Notes: generated from the sequence alone by a model not told the origin. A DNA stretch of 64,000 nucleotides from an uncultured Lachnospiraceae bacterium (GCA_946405625.1 CAMJHQ010000012.1:26141-90140); one strand, 5' to 3'; counted from the stretch's first letter, positions 18,956 to 28,863 are shown. Made by a program: numbers and translations.

Positions 18956-20209
18956 ATGGCGGAGTTATACTACATCGGAATGGATTTATGCTCGGATTTT
19001 ACGCAGCTTTCGTATTATAACGATATCAAGCGTGAGCCGGAATCCGTAAGCCAGTTGAATAACAAGGATACATATCTTATGCCTAACATCCTTTTCTACA
19101 GCACTGAGTCACAGCGCTGGTATGTCGGAGGAGAGGCTTCCGAGGCCAGATTCTCAGAAGAAGGCATAATGGTGGATAATATCTTTGAGAATCTGAAGAG
19201 CGAAGATAAGGTAAAGGTCGGTGAAATCGAGTATTCTTATACAGAGCTTTTCGTTCTGATGGTCAGACTTCACATAGATTCCTTCCTGTACAGATATGAA
19301 TCTGCAGAGATAAAGAAGCTTGTTATCTCCATCCCCGAATATGATCCGATGATCTTCAGACTTCTGTCGGGATTATACAGGGAAATGGGCGTGAAGAAAG
19401 AATGTATTGAGATCACCAGTCATCTGGACAGCGGACTTTTCTACATTTTCAATCAGCCGAGAGATCTGTGGAACAATTCCGTTGCGCTTTATGATTACAG
19501 CTCCGACGGACTGCATTATTACAGAATAGATATGTCCAGGAACAGAAAGCCGGAGACGGTAACTGTTTATCATGAGGATTATTCATCACAGATAACGCTT
19601 TCGAGATACGGAAATGATACTTATCAGATGGATATAGATTTCAGTAAGGTTGCGGAGTATGAGCTTAAGAAAGCATACATTTCATCTGTATTCCTTACCG
19701 GAGTGGGATTTTCAAACAAATGGATGAAGAAGTCAACCAACGTTCTCTGCCAGGGACGCAGAGTTTTCGTCGGTCAGAATATTTATACAAAGGGTGCCTG
19801 CTACAGAGCAGTCGGCGGAGAATATGCCGAGTTTTATAATGATTTCTTTGTTGAGACCAAGGAAAATGTGCTCTTTGATGTTGGAATCGCGCTGGATGAA
19901 AACGATACGGGATTTGTGCCGATCGTCAGCGGAGGAAAGCAGTGGTACAACACATATGGAAAGATATGTGTGATACTTGATGATACGGATAAGATTACGA
20001 TCGTATATCGCGATCATCATACGGAAGAAGAAAAGAGAGAAACTGTAAGGATCCATGGACTGCCGAAGCGCCCGAACAAGACCACAAAGCTCAGTCTTGA
20101 GGTTGAATTCGACGATCCGCATTCGGGAGCGGTTATTATAAAGGATCTCGGTTTCGGTAAGCTTTTCCCGACTACAAATAAAATATACAGAAAGGAGTTC
20201 AGTATCTGA
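18956..20209 (+). CDS. Hsp70/actin-fold ATPase-like protein (probably DUF5716)
   Basis: 417 residues. The N-terminus YYIGMDLCSDFTQLSYY resembles the phosphate-1 loop of the Hsp70/actin superfamily (IGIDLG-T), followed by LMPNILFYSTESQRWYVGGEA, which mirrors the DnaK region preceding VGeeA. LTGVGFSNKWMKKS and FVGQNIYTKGACYRAVGG resemble the second phosphate and adenosine regions. The C-terminal about 110 residues are beta-rich and end in DLGFGKLFPTTNKIYRKEF, like a short substrate-binding domain. Canonical Gly residues of the first loop are partly replaced (GMDLCSDF), so nucleotide hydrolysis is uncertain. The downstream gene starts inside its stop codon (TGATG), implying tight coupling. Confidence 0.75.
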   Translation: MAELYYIGMDLCSDFTQLSYYNDIKREPESVSQLNNKDTYLMPNILFYSTESQRWYVGGEASEARFSEEGIMVDNIFENLKSEDKVKVGEIEYSYTELFVLMVRLHIDSFLYRYESAEIKKLVISIPEYDPMIFRLLSGLYREMGVKKECIEITSHLDSGLFYIFNQPRDLWNNSVALYDYSSDGLHYYRIDMSRNRKPETVTVYHEDYSSQITLSRYGNDTYQMDIDFSKVAEYELKKAYISSVFLTGVGFSNKWMKKSTNVLCQGRRVFVGQNIYTKGACYRAVGGEYAEFYNDFFVETKENVLFDVGIALDENDTGFVPIVSGGKQWYNTYGKICVILDDTDKITIVYRDHHTEEEKRETVRIHGLPKRPNKTTKLSLEVEFDDPHSGAVIIKDLGFGKLFPTTNKIYRKEFSI

Positions 20210-21042
20210 TGTCAAAGGTAATTTTATGTACTTCCAAAACAGCAGAAACTCCGTTCACCTTTCTGAATACAAAGGTTGAGATTTATACATATGAGGAGCT
20301 CTGCTTCTACATTTTCAACAATACTGTACTGATCAGTAAGTCGGTACTTTCCGATAAGCTCTTTAACTTTATACGTGATGAGCTTGGAATGGAGGAACTT
20401 GCTGATAAGCTGATGGGTCTGATGAACAAGACAGCCTATGCACAGGATCTGCTTATAGAGATCCTGAATGCCGGAGATTATTATACTCCGGAGGAAATCA
20501 AGACCTATGCGGCTGCATGGCAGAAATATCGCAAGCTCAGCCCGCTTCAGAGAGCAAAGCTTAAGGCGGACGGATATCTTGCGTACAGAAGATATATCAA
20601 GGCAGCAACTCTGTATGATGAGATTCTTGATGATATCGGTGATGATGAGGATGCTTCATTCCTCGGAAATGTATATCATAACAGAGCGGTTGCGGCAGCG
20701 AACAATCTGGATCTTGATGATGCCAAGAAGTTTTTCCTGAAGGCATATGAACACAATAACAATCCGGAATCGCTGAAGGGATATTTCTATATAATCGCTA
20801 CTCATGAGGATACATCAACCCTCAGAGAGGAAATCCGAGTCCGTGGCCTGGACGACAAGTACTTTGAAGAAATCATGGCAGAAATCGGTGATTCAAAGGC
20901 TGACGTTCAGGAGATGACTATCTTTGCTATGCTCCAGAGAGCAGTCTATAACAGACTTAACAAAGATATGACGGATTATGATAAGAGAATGGATATTATT
21001 CTTGCTCAGCTGAAAGATGAGTTTAGAGAGCAATCCATCTAG
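20209..21042 (+). CDS. TPR-like helical protein, third gene of the scaffold/Hsp70-like operon
   Basis: 277 residues, soluble. The first about 95 residues form an unrecognised mixed domain (MSKVILCTSKTAETPFTFLN...). From about 110 to 215 the sequence has TPR-type helix pairs: YLAYRRYIKAATLYDEIL, NVYHNRAVAAANNLDLDDAKKFFLKAYE. The ATG overlaps the TGA of the upstream ATPase-like gene. Linkage to an Hsp70-like protein suggests an adaptor or co-chaperone role, which is inference. Confidence 0.75.
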   Translation: MSKVILCTSKTAETPFTFLNTKVEIYTYEELCFYIFNNTVLISKSVLSDKLFNFIRDELGMEELADKLMGLMNKTAYAQDLLIEILNAGDYYTPEEIKTYAAAWQKYRKLSPLQRAKLKADGYLAYRRYIKAATLYDEILDDIGDDEDASFLGNVYHNRAVAAANNLDLDDAKKFFLKAYEHNNNPESLKGYFYIIATHEDTSTLREEIRVRGLDDKYFEEIMAEIGDSKADVQEMTIFAMLQRAVYNRLNKDMTDYDKRMDIILAQLKDEFREQSI

Positions 21043-21408
21043 CGAAATATTAAGATACATAAGGCTTGATGATATATGTGTCAGGGACACCGCTCGCGCT
21101 CCGGTTGCGGACGTAGCGGATACTAAGCCCGCAGTACACCTGCGGCGCACTGCGGACTAAGTACCGACGTCCGCAACCGGTCCCTGCCCCATATACATGC
21201 AAGCCTATACGATAAATAATGTTATATAAGAATGTAAGAGATATGGGTTATATATAATCCATCGCTTAAGCGTAAGAATAATATAGGGATATAAACCCCA
21301 AAAAAGAAAATAGATGATTGTTCAGTGAGATACATCTTTCAACAGGTGCAAAAATAATTGGGTGTAATGCCCGATAGAATATAACAAATAGATGAGGAGA
21401 AATTAGAG
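21043..21408. other. 366-bp gene-free stretch before valS containing a large nested inverted repeat
   Basis: At 21081-21186 the arms CAGGGA plus CCGGTTGCGGACGT (21100-21113) pair with ACGTCCGCAACCGG (21167-21180) plus TCCCTG. A nested 7-bp stem CCGCAGT / ACTGCGG (21129-21135, 21149-21155) lies inside. The GC content of this hairpin is far above its surroundings, suggesting a mobile or repeated extragenic element. The rest, to the valS ribosome binding site (GATGAGGAGA), shows no T-box motif and nothing else I can support. Confidence 0.6.
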
Positions 21409-24075
21409 ATGGGTAAGGAACTCGGAAAGACATATAGTCCTGCGGATATTGAGGAGAGACTATATAAAAAGTGGATTGATGCAAAGTATTTTCATGCTGA
21501 GGTAGACAGAAGCAGAAAGCCATTTACTATAGTCATGCCGCCTCCAAATATTACAGGACAGCTTCATATGGGTCATGCCCTGGATAATACAATGCAGGAC
21601 ATTCTGATCAGAATGAAGAGAATGCAGGGATACAATGCACTCTGGCAGCCGGGTACGGATCACGCGGCTATTGCGACAGAGGTTAAGATCATCGAAGCTC
21701 TTAAGGAGCAGGGAATAAGTAAAGAGGATCTTGGAAGAGAAGGATTCCTCGAAAGAGCATGGGAGTGGCGTAAGGAGTACGGCGGACGTATCGTAAATCA
21801 GCTGAAGCGTCTCGGATCTTCTGCCGATTGGGACAGAGAGCGCTTTACCATGGATGAAGGTAACAATAAGGCTGTAAATACTGTATTTAAGAAGCTTTAT
21901 GATAAGGGATGGATTTATAAGGGTTCAAGAATCGTTAACTGGTGTCCGGTATGTGAGACAAGTATTTCCGATGCTGAGGTTGAATATGTTGAGCAGGAAG
22001 GACATTTCTGGCACATCAACTATCCTGTAGTAGGTGAGGAAGGACGTTTTGTTGAAATAGCTACAACACGTCCGGAGACACTTCTCGGTGATACAGCAGT
22101 TGCAGTAAATCCTGAGGATGAGAGATATCAGGATATCGTAGGAAAGACTCTGCTTCTTCCGCTTGTTGACCGTGAGATTCCGGTTATTGCAGACAGCTAT
22201 GTTGATAAGGAATTCGGAACAGGATGCGTTAAGATTACACCTGCTCACGACCCTAACGACTTTGAGGTTGGAAAGAGACATGACCTTGAAGAAATAAATA
22301 TAATGAATGATGATGCAACCATTAACTGTCCGGGAACAAGGTATCACGGCATGGAGCGTTACGAAGCTCGTAAGGCAGTTCTTGAGGATCTTGAGAAGCT
22401 CGGACTTCTTGTAAAGGTTGTACCTCATGTTCATAACGTAGGAACACACGACCGCTGCAAGACTACAGTTGAGCCGATGGTTAAGCCGCAGTGGTTCGTA
22501 AAGATGAGCGATATGGCTATCCCTGCTAAGAAGGCAGTTGAAGATGGCAAGATCCGTCTGGTTCCTGAAAGAATGAATAAGATTTACTATAACTGGCTGG
22601 ACAACATCCGTGACTGGTGCATTTCCAGACAGCTCTGGTGGGGACACAGAATCCCTGCATGGTACTGTCAGGACTGCGGTGAAGTTATGGTAGAGATGGA
22701 AGCACCTTGCAAGTGTTCTAAGTGCGGAAGCACCAATCTGAAGCAGGATGAGGATACACTTGATACATGGTTCTCATCAGCACTCTGGCCGTTCTCTACA
22801 GTAGGCTGGCCTGATACAGAATGTGAGGATTTCAAATATTTCTTCCCTACGGATGTACTTGTAACAGGCTATGATATCATTTTCTTCTGGGTTATTAGAA
22901 TGGTATTCTCTGCTCTTGAGCAGACAGGAGAGATTCCTTTCCATACAGTTCTTTTCCATGGTCTTGTAAGAGATGATAAGGGAAGAAAGATGAGTAAATC
23001 TCTCGGAAACGGTATCGATCCGCTGGAGATTATAGATAAGTATGGTGCAGATGCCCTGAGATTTATGCTTATTACCGGAAATGCACCGGGTAATGATATG
23101 CGTTTTATCTGGGACAGACTTGATGCCAGCCGCAATTTTGCAAATAAGATATGGAACGCATCACGTTTCATAATGATGAATGTAGATAAGGCGCATGAAG
23201 AGGGACTTACCGATGAGATGATAGAGGGTGTAAGTCTTTCAGATCTTACAATGGCTGATAAGTGGATACTTTGCAAGGCTAATCAGGTTGCTAAGGATGT
23301 AACTGATAATATGGAGAAGTATGAGCTTGGAATCGCAGCTGACAAGATCCATGATTTCCTGTGGGATGAGTTCTGTGACTGGTACATAGAGATGGTTAAG
23401 CCAAGACTCTGGAATGCCGAAGACTCCACAAGAGCAGCAGCACTTTGGACACTTAAGAAGGTTCTCGGAATCGGACTTAAGCTTCTTCATCCTTACATGC
23501 CGTTTGTAACAGAAGAGATCTACTGCACACTTACAGATGAGGAGTCGATCATGATCTCCGAATGGCCTAAGTTTACAGAGGAATATCAGTTTACAGAGGA
23601 TGCCGAAAAGGTTGATATCATTAAAGATGGTGTTCGTGCCATCAGAAATATCCGTACGGAGATGAACGTTCCGCCATCAAAGAAGGCAAGTGTAATCGTT
23701 GTTTCCGATAAGGAGAATATAAGAAATATATTCGAAGAAAGCAGCAGCTTCTTCGGAGCACTTGCATATGCGAGTGACATTAAATGTCAGGCTGATAAGT
23801 CAGGCATTGCAGATGATGCGGTATCAGTTGTAATCCACAATGCGGTTATATATATTCCTTTTGCCGAACTTGTTGATATAGCTAAGGAAAAGGAACGTCT
23901 CGAAAAGGAGAAGACCCGTCTTGAGGGAGAGATAAAGAGAGGCGAGGGAATGCTCAGCAACCCTAACTTCGTTGATAAGGCACCTGCTGCGAAGGTTGAA
24001 GCCGAAAAGGCAAAGCTTCAGAAGTATAAGGAAACTTATGAGCAGGTACTTGAAAGGATCAATCAGCTCGGATAG
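21409..24075 (+). CDS. valS: Valyl-tRNA synthetase
   Basis: 888 residues, normal length. Class I motifs are present: HIGH-type PPPNITGQLHMGHALDN near 44-60, the CP1 editing region (ATTRPETLLGDTAVAVNP), CP-zinc-like cysteines CQDCGEVMVEMEAPCKCSKCG, and GRKMSKSLGNGIDP (KMSKS near 525-530). The C-terminal coiled coil EKERLEKEKTRLEGEIKRGEG is typical of ValRS. It charges tRNA-Val and edits threonine mischarging. Strong GAGGAGA upstream of ATG. It is followed 22 bases later by gdpP. Confidence 0.98.
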   Translation: MGKELGKTYSPADIEERLYKKWIDAKYFHAEVDRSRKPFTIVMPPPNITGQLHMGHALDNTMQDILIRMKRMQGYNALWQPGTDHAAIATEVKIIEALKEQGISKEDLGREGFLERAWEWRKEYGGRIVNQLKRLGSSADWDRERFTMDEGNNKAVNTVFKKLYDKGWIYKGSRIVNWCPVCETSISDAEVEYVEQEGHFWHINYPVVGEEGRFVEIATTRPETLLGDTAVAVNPEDERYQDIVGKTLLLPLVDREIPVIADSYVDKEFGTGCVKITPAHDPNDFEVGKRHDLEEINIMNDDATINCPGTRYHGMERYEARKAVLEDLEKLGLLVKVVPHVHNVGTHDRCKTTVEPMVKPQWFVKMSDMAIPAKKAVEDGKIRLVPERMNKIYYNWLDNIRDWCISRQLWWGHRIPAWYCQDCGEVMVEMEAPCKCSKCGSTNLKQDEDTLDTWFSSALWPFSTVGWPDTECEDFKYFFPTDVLVTGYDIIFFWVIRMVFSALEQTGEIPFHTVLFHGLVRDDKGRKMSKSLGNGIDPLEIIDKYGADALRFMLITGNAPGNDMRFIWDRLDASRNFANKIWNASRFIMMNVDKAHEEGLTDEMIEGVSLSDLTMADKWILCKANQVAKDVTDNMEKYELGIAADKIHDFLWDEFCDWYIEMVKPRLWNAEDSTRAAALWTLKKVLGIGLKLLHPYMPFVTEEIYCTLTDEESIMISEWPKFTEEYQFTEDAEKVDIIKDGVRAIRNIRTEMNVPPSKKASVIVVSDKENIRNIFEESSSFFGALAYASDIKCQADKSGIADDAVSVVIHNAVIYIPFAELVDIAKEKERLEKEKTRLEGEIKRGEGMLSNPNFVDKAPAAKVEAEKAKLQKYKETYEQVLERINQLG

Positions 24076-24097
24076 TATCCGTTTTGGAGATTAAAGT

Positions 24098-26143
24098 ATG
24101 AGTAACGAGAGAAAACTCAAGGGAAAAATTAAATACCTGATTATAGTTCCGATCATACTTGCATTTATTCTTATGGGTATCTGCATATATGTTTTCGGCG
24201 TATATGCTAAGCAGACCATAATAGCTCTGATAGCTTTGTCGATATATATAATCATCGTGGTCATAGCATACGTAAGGCTCATGCCGGTGATCAATTCGAC
24301 AATGGTTGAGTATGCACTCGAACAGGGCAAGATCCAGAATGAGCTGCTCAGGGAAATGGCAGTTCCATACGTTATTCTTGATACTGACGGACATGTAATG
24401 TGGGCAAATTCCAAATTCTATGAAACCATAGGTGTTACTGACAAAAAGCATATCAAGAAGCCGATAGATGCATATTTTCCTCAGCTTACTCCAAGTGTTT
24501 ATGAGAATAATGAACGCGTGGAGATGGATATCGAGTATGGCGAGAAGATATTCAATGCTTATATAAGACGCATGGATCTTACAAATGTATTCCTCGAGGA
24601 TAAAGAGGAACATAAGAACGATGAAGTTGTCATAGCTGTATATTTCTTCGATATCACAGAGCTCAGAAGACTCAAGAAGGAGAATGAAGAGCAGAAGCTG
24701 GTCGCAGGTCTTGTTTATATCGATAACTATGATGAAGTTATGGATTCGCTTGAGGATGTTAAGCACTCGATACTTACGGCACTTGTAGACAGAAAGATTA
24801 ATATGTATCTGTCCAACGCCGATGCTATCGTAAGACATATTGAGAATGATAAGTATTTCTGTGTATTCAGACAGAAATATATGCAGATGCTCCGTGATGA
24901 TAAATTTGCACTTCTCGATGAAGTAAAGAGTATCAATGTCGGAAACGAGATTGCAATGACACTCAGTATGGGACTCGGACTCGGTTCCGATAACTTTATA
25001 GAAGATTATGAATATGCGAAGGTCGCTATAGGACTTGCGCTCGGACGAGGCGGTGATCAGGTTGCGGTTAAGGCCGGTGATCAGGTTACTTATTACGGTG
25101 GTAAGAGTGCAGGAACCGAAAAAACTACGCGAGTTAAAGCCAGAGTTAAGGCACAGGCTTTTGAGGAACTGCTTGTCGGCAAGGAGAAGGTTATCATCAT
25201 GGCTCATAAGAGACCGGATTCGGATGCCTTCGGATCGGCAGTCGGTGTTTACAGACTTGTTTCGGCACTTGGCAAAAAGGCTTATATTGTTCTGAATGAA
25301 GTGACTGATGCCATCAAGCCGCTGGTTGCCACATTTAATAACAGCAATTACAGTGACATGCTTATCAATTCGGATCAGGCTATGTCGATGGTGGATTCTC
25401 AGACTATGCTTGTTGTTACGGACGTTAACCGTCCGAGCATGACAGAATGCGAAGAACTGATAAATCTTGTATCGACAGTCGTTGTATTCGATCACCACAG
25501 GCAGACAAGTGAAGCTATATCAAAGGCAACGCTTTCCTACATCGAGCCATTTGCTTCATCCGCATGCGAGATGATAGCTGAAATGTATGAATATATGTCG
25601 GTAACTCCGAAGCTTCGTCAGCAGGAGGCTGATGCAATGTATTCGGGAATACTCATAGATACGGATAACTTCCTGGTCAAGACCGGAGTACGTACATTTG
25701 AGGCGGCATCCTTCCTGCGTAAATCGGGAGCGGATGTTACAAGAGTAAGAAAAATGTTCCGCAGCTCTATGCTTGAAATGAAGGAAAGAGCTCAGGGAAT
25801 CAGTAATGCAGAGATATATATGAACAGCTTTGCACTTTCGTATGTAGTTCCGGATCCTGACAGTGTTGATACACCGACAGTTCCGGTAGCCAAGGTTGCA
25901 AATGAGCTTCTTAATGTGGATAATGTCAAGGCGTCTTTCGTAGTTACGGAAGCGGAAAACGGAATCCTTTATGTATCAGCCCGTTCGATCGGCGATATCA
26001 ATGTCCAGGTTATTATGGAGCGTTGGAGCGGAGGCGGACACGCAAATGTAGCAGGAGCACAGCTTGAAGGAAAGACAAAAGAGGAATTCTTTGATGAGCT
26101 GAAGGTAGTTCTGAAAGAGATGTATGAATCCGGAGAGCTTTAA
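24098..26143 (+). CDS. gdpP: Cyclic-di-AMP phosphodiesterase GdpP
   Basis: 681 residues. Two membrane helices (about 10-33 and 37-60) are followed by a PAS-like domain (YVILDTDGHVMWANSKFYE), a degenerate GGDEF-like domain (near 190-330), and a DHH-DHHA1 phosphoesterase: AHKRPDSDAFGSA, VVFDHHRQT (DHH at 465-467), DTDNF and SGGGHANVAGAQ. GdpP hydrolyses the essential second messenger c-di-AMP to pApA, affecting osmotic and cell-wall homeostasis. The order gdpP-rplI-dnaB is conserved in Firmicutes and supports the assignment. Confidence 0.95.
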   Translation: MSNERKLKGKIKYLIIVPIILAFILMGICIYVFGVYAKQTIIALIALSIYIIIVVIAYVRLMPVINSTMVEYALEQGKIQNELLREMAVPYVILDTDGHVMWANSKFYETIGVTDKKHIKKPIDAYFPQLTPSVYENNERVEMDIEYGEKIFNAYIRRMDLTNVFLEDKEEHKNDEVVIAVYFFDITELRRLKKENEEQKLVAGLVYIDNYDEVMDSLEDVKHSILTALVDRKINMYLSNADAIVRHIENDKYFCVFRQKYMQMLRDDKFALLDEVKSINVGNEIAMTLSMGLGLGSDNFIEDYEYAKVAIGLALGRGGDQVAVKAGDQVTYYGGKSAGTEKTTRVKARVKAQAFEELLVGKEKVIIMAHKRPDSDAFGSAVGVYRLVSALGKKAYIVLNEVTDAIKPLVATFNNSNYSDMLINSDQAMSMVDSQTMLVVTDVNRPSMTECEELINLVSTVVVFDHHRQTSEAISKATLSYIEPFASSACEMIAEMYEYMSVTPKLRQQEADAMYSGILIDTDNFLVKTGVRTFEAASFLRKSGADVTRVRKMFRSSMLEMKERAQGISNAEIYMNSFALSYVVPDPDSVDTPTVPVAKVANELLNVDNVKASFVVTEAENGILYVSARSIGDINVQVIMERWSGGGHANVAGAQLEGKTKEEFFDELKVVLKEMYESGEL

Positions 26144-26171
26144 GGATACTTCATCCGGCTGCTGCGAACTA

Positions 26172-26188
26172 TCCTCCCCTTCGGGGGG
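26172..26188 (+). other. Short UUCG-capped hairpin between gdpP and rplI
   Basis: CCCC (26176-26179), loop TTCG, GGGG (26184-26187) form a compact hairpin 35 bases before rplI. No T-run follows, so it is more likely an mRNA stability or processing element than a terminator. Confidence 0.4.
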
Positions 26189-26222
26189 AAGGCATGGAAA
26201 TATTTAGAAAGAGAGAACATCA

Positions 26223-26672
26223 ATGAAGGTAATACTATTAGTAGATGACAGAAAGCTTGGCAAGAAAGGCCAGATAATAGAAGTAAATGACGGATATGCC
26301 AGAAATTACGTCCTTCCCAAGAAGGTTGGTATTGAAGCAACTCCAAAGAATATAAATGACTGGAAGCTTAAGAAACAGCATGAGGATAAGATTGCAGCAG
26401 AGAAGCTTGCAGAGGCAAAGGCACTTGCAGAGGAGCTGAAGGATAAGCAGGTTACAACTTCGATGAAGGTCGGAGCAAACGGAAAAACTTTCGGCTCGGT
26501 TTCAACCAAGGAAGTTGCCGATCTTATCAAATCACAGCTCGGATATGAATTCGACAAGAAGAAGATCGTAATGAAGGACGCGGCAAGAGGTATCGGTGGT
26601 TATAAGGTAGAAGTCAAACTTCATCCGGAAGTAACAGCCGAACTTCTTCTTAATGTAACTGAGGAGAAATAA
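26223..26672 (+). CDS. rplI: Large ribosomal subunit protein bL9
   Basis: 149 residues. The N-terminal signature GKKGQIIEVNDGYARNYVLPKK is that of L9, followed by the long linking helix (LKKQHEDKIAAEKLAEAKAL) and the C-terminal rRNA-binding domain. It binds 23S rRNA domain V. It starts after GAAAGAGAG and is followed 5 bases later by dnaB. Confidence 0.98.
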   Translation: MKVILLVDDRKLGKKGQIIEVNDGYARNYVLPKKVGIEATPKNINDWKLKKQHEDKIAAEKLAEAKALAEELKDKQVTTSMKVGANGKTFGSVSTKEVADLIKSQLGYEFDKKKIVMKDAARGIGGYKVEVKLHPEVTAELLLNVTEEK

Positions 26673-26677
26673 TAATT

Positions 26678-28069
26678 ATGGCAGAGGAAAATGCTGTAAA
26701 AAGAATCCCGCCGCGCGATGAGGAGGCAGAACGTAGTGTTATTGCCTCGATGATCATTGATAAGGAGGCAGCTTCGGAAATAAGCGCCATACTGACAAAA
26801 GATGATTTCAGCGTTGCGGCATACGGGATCATATATCAGGCATTGGTTGATCTTACATTTGCGGGAATGCAGATAGATGAGGTTATCCTTGCAAATAAGC
26901 TTAAAGAAATGGGGGCTCCGGATGAGCTTTGCAATACAGAGTATATAACAGATATCGTAATGCAGCTCACCACGTCCGCATTTGCTGTCGAGCATGCCGA
27001 GATTGTAAAGAATAAGTCGAATTTAAGACGGCTTATCAAGATATCCGAAGAGATGGCCAAGAGTGGTTATGAGGATCAGAAATCGGCTGATGAACTTGCG
27101 GCACTTGCTGAAGATAAGATATTTAAGCTTGTTCAGAATATGAATAACCGATCGGATTATGTTCCGATTAAAAATATTCTTATAAATGTAATAGGCGAGA
27201 TCGAGGAAGCTACCCGTCATAAGGGAAGAGTTAACGGTCTTGCAACAGGATTCAATGATCTGGATACCAAGCTTACCGGACTTCATAAGGGCGAGCTTAT
27301 ACTTGTTGCGGCAAGACCGTCAATGGGTAAGACAGCATTCGTTCTGAATATCGCTCATCATGTTGCGGTAAAGGAGAAGGTTCCGGTTGCGATATTCTCA
27401 CTCGAGATGTCAAAGGAATCACTTGTCAGCAGAGTTCTCTCCGTGGATTCACGTGTTGAAGCACAGGCAATCCGTACGGGAGATGTAAAGGACAGTGACT
27501 GGATTAAAATTATAGAGAGTACCGATAATATATCACGGGCTCCGCTTATTATAGATGATAACAGTTCGATCACACTTGCGGAAATGAGATCCAAGTGCAG
27601 AAAACTTAAACATACCGAGAAGATCGGACTCATTATCATCGATTATCTGCAGCTCATCAATCCGGTAGGAAAAGTTGAATCCCATCAACAGTTTATATCG
27701 GATATATCAAGAGCACTTAAGGGAATTGCAAGAGAACTTGAGGTTCCGGTTATTGCACTGTCGCAGCTTAACAGAGCAGTTGACTCAAGACCTGATCACA
27801 GACCGGTTCTGTCAGATCTTCGTGATTCCGGAGCGATTGAGCAGGATGCCGATGTTGTTATGTTCATATACAGGGACGATTATTATAATCCGGATACTGA
27901 GAAAAAGGGAATTGCGGAAATAATAGTGGCTAAACAGAGAAATGGTTCGACAGGACCGATTGAACTGGCTTGGCTCGGTAAATATACTAAGTTTGCAAAC
28001 CTTGCAAGAATTCAGGATGATGGAGGCAAAGCCTCCGGAAATAAAGCATCCGACGACGGAGGGAAATAA
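26678..28069 (+). CDS. dnaB: Replicative DNA helicase DnaB
   Basis: 463 residues. N-terminal DnaB domain (PPRDEEAERSVIASMIIDKEA), then the RecA-like core with Walker A ARPSMGKTAFVLN (about 212-224), Walker B IGLIIIDYLQLI and the H4-type motif DLRDSGAIEQDADVVMFIYRDDYY. Hexameric helicase that unwinds DNA at the fork. The stop TAA overlaps the next ATG by one base. Confidence 0.98.
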   Translation: MAEENAVKRIPPRDEEAERSVIASMIIDKEAASEISAILTKDDFSVAAYGIIYQALVDLTFAGMQIDEVILANKLKEMGAPDELCNTEYITDIVMQLTTSAFAVEHAEIVKNKSNLRRLIKISEEMAKSGYEDQKSADELAALAEDKIFKLVQNMNNRSDYVPIKNILINVIGEIEEATRHKGRVNGLATGFNDLDTKLTGLHKGELILVAARPSMGKTAFVLNIAHHVAVKEKVPVAIFSLEMSKESLVSRVLSVDSRVEAQAIRTGDVKDSDWIKIIESTDNISRAPLIIDDNSSITLAEMRSKCRKLKHTEKIGLIIIDYLQLINPVGKVESHQQFISDISRALKGIARELEVPVIALSQLNRAVDSRPDHRPVLSDLRDSGAIEQDADVVMFIYRDDYYNPDTEKKGIAEIIVAKQRNGSTGPIELAWLGKYTKFANLARIQDDGGKASGNKASDDGGK

Positions 28070-28809
28070 TGAAAAAAGCGGCGCTTATCACGGGAGCATC
28101 CAGAGGGATAGGCAGAGCTGCGGCTTTAAAGCTTGCCGAATACAGTGATGCTGAAATGCTTGTGCTTAATGCAAGACACAGTAACGGGAAGCTTGAAGAG
28201 CTTGAAAGCCTTATCAGGACAATAGCTCCGGAGAAGGAATGTATCATATCCTATGGGGATGCGGGAAATCTCGGATATGTAGATGAACTTCGTCAGAAAG
28301 TCGAAGCAGATCACGCTTCTGTTCAGATAATCATAAATAATGCAGCGGTTTCTTATGTAGGTCTTCTTACAGATATGACAGAGGAAGATTGGAATGAAAC
28401 AGTTGGTACCAATCTTTCATCGATATTTAACATATGCCGTACATTTGTACCGGGAATGGTTTCAATCAAATCGGGAACAATAATTAATGTTTCATCGGTA
28501 TGGGGCCTGGTCGGAGCATCATGTGAGGTTGCATACAGCGCAACCAAGGGAGCGGTTAATGCATTTACAAAAGCTTTGGCGAAGGAGCTTGCTCCCAGCG
28601 GAATAAGAGTAAATGCTGCAGCCTTCGGAGTGATAGATACTGATATGAACAGGCATCTGTCCGAGGAAGACAGGAGTCAGCTCGAAGAGGAGATTCCGAT
28701 CGGACGTATGGCAAGTCCCGAAGAGGCAGCTGATTTTATAATGAAACTGATAGATATGCCTGATTACTTTACCGGTGAAGTGGTTAAGTTTGACGGTGGA
28801 TGGATATAG
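28069..28809 (+). CDS. Short-chain dehydrogenase/reductase (FabG-like)
   Basis: 246 residues. Classical SDR: cofactor motif GASRGIGRAAALKLAE near the N-terminus, NNAAVSYVG, the catalytic Ser in NVSSVWG, and YSATKGAVNAFTKALAKEL (YxxxK). The C-terminal TGEVVKFDGGWI fits 3-oxoacyl-ACP reductase-like members. The location away from fatty-acid genes means the substrate is open. Its ATG overlaps the dnaB stop codon (TAATG). Confidence 0.88.
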   Translation: MKKAALITGASRGIGRAAALKLAEYSDAEMLVLNARHSNGKLEELESLIRTIAPEKECIISYGDAGNLGYVDELRQKVEADHASVQIIINNAAVSYVGLLTDMTEEDWNETVGTNLSSIFNICRTFVPGMVSIKSGTIINVSSVWGLVGASCEVAYSATKGAVNAFTKALAKELAPSGIRVNAAAFGVIDTDMNRHLSEEDRSQLEEEIPIGRMASPEEAADFIMKLIDMPDYFTGEVVKFDGGWI

Positions 28810-28863
28810 AATAATGAAATGGGATCTTGATCGGTATTTCCGATAGATTAAGGTGACTGATTA

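Noticed and set aside
21043..21408. T-box riboswitch upstream of valS
   Set aside because: The region lacks the conserved T-box word AGGGTGGNACCGCG and a matching terminator-antiterminator pair.
24059..25498. Long open frame on the - strand across gdpP
   Set aside because: It is antisense to a well supported gdpP with intact catalytic motifs and has low-complexity composition typical of an opposite-strand shadow.
26172..26188. Terminator between gdpP and rplI
   Set aside because: The hairpin has no T-run and the genes are conserved neighbours likely to be co-transcribed.
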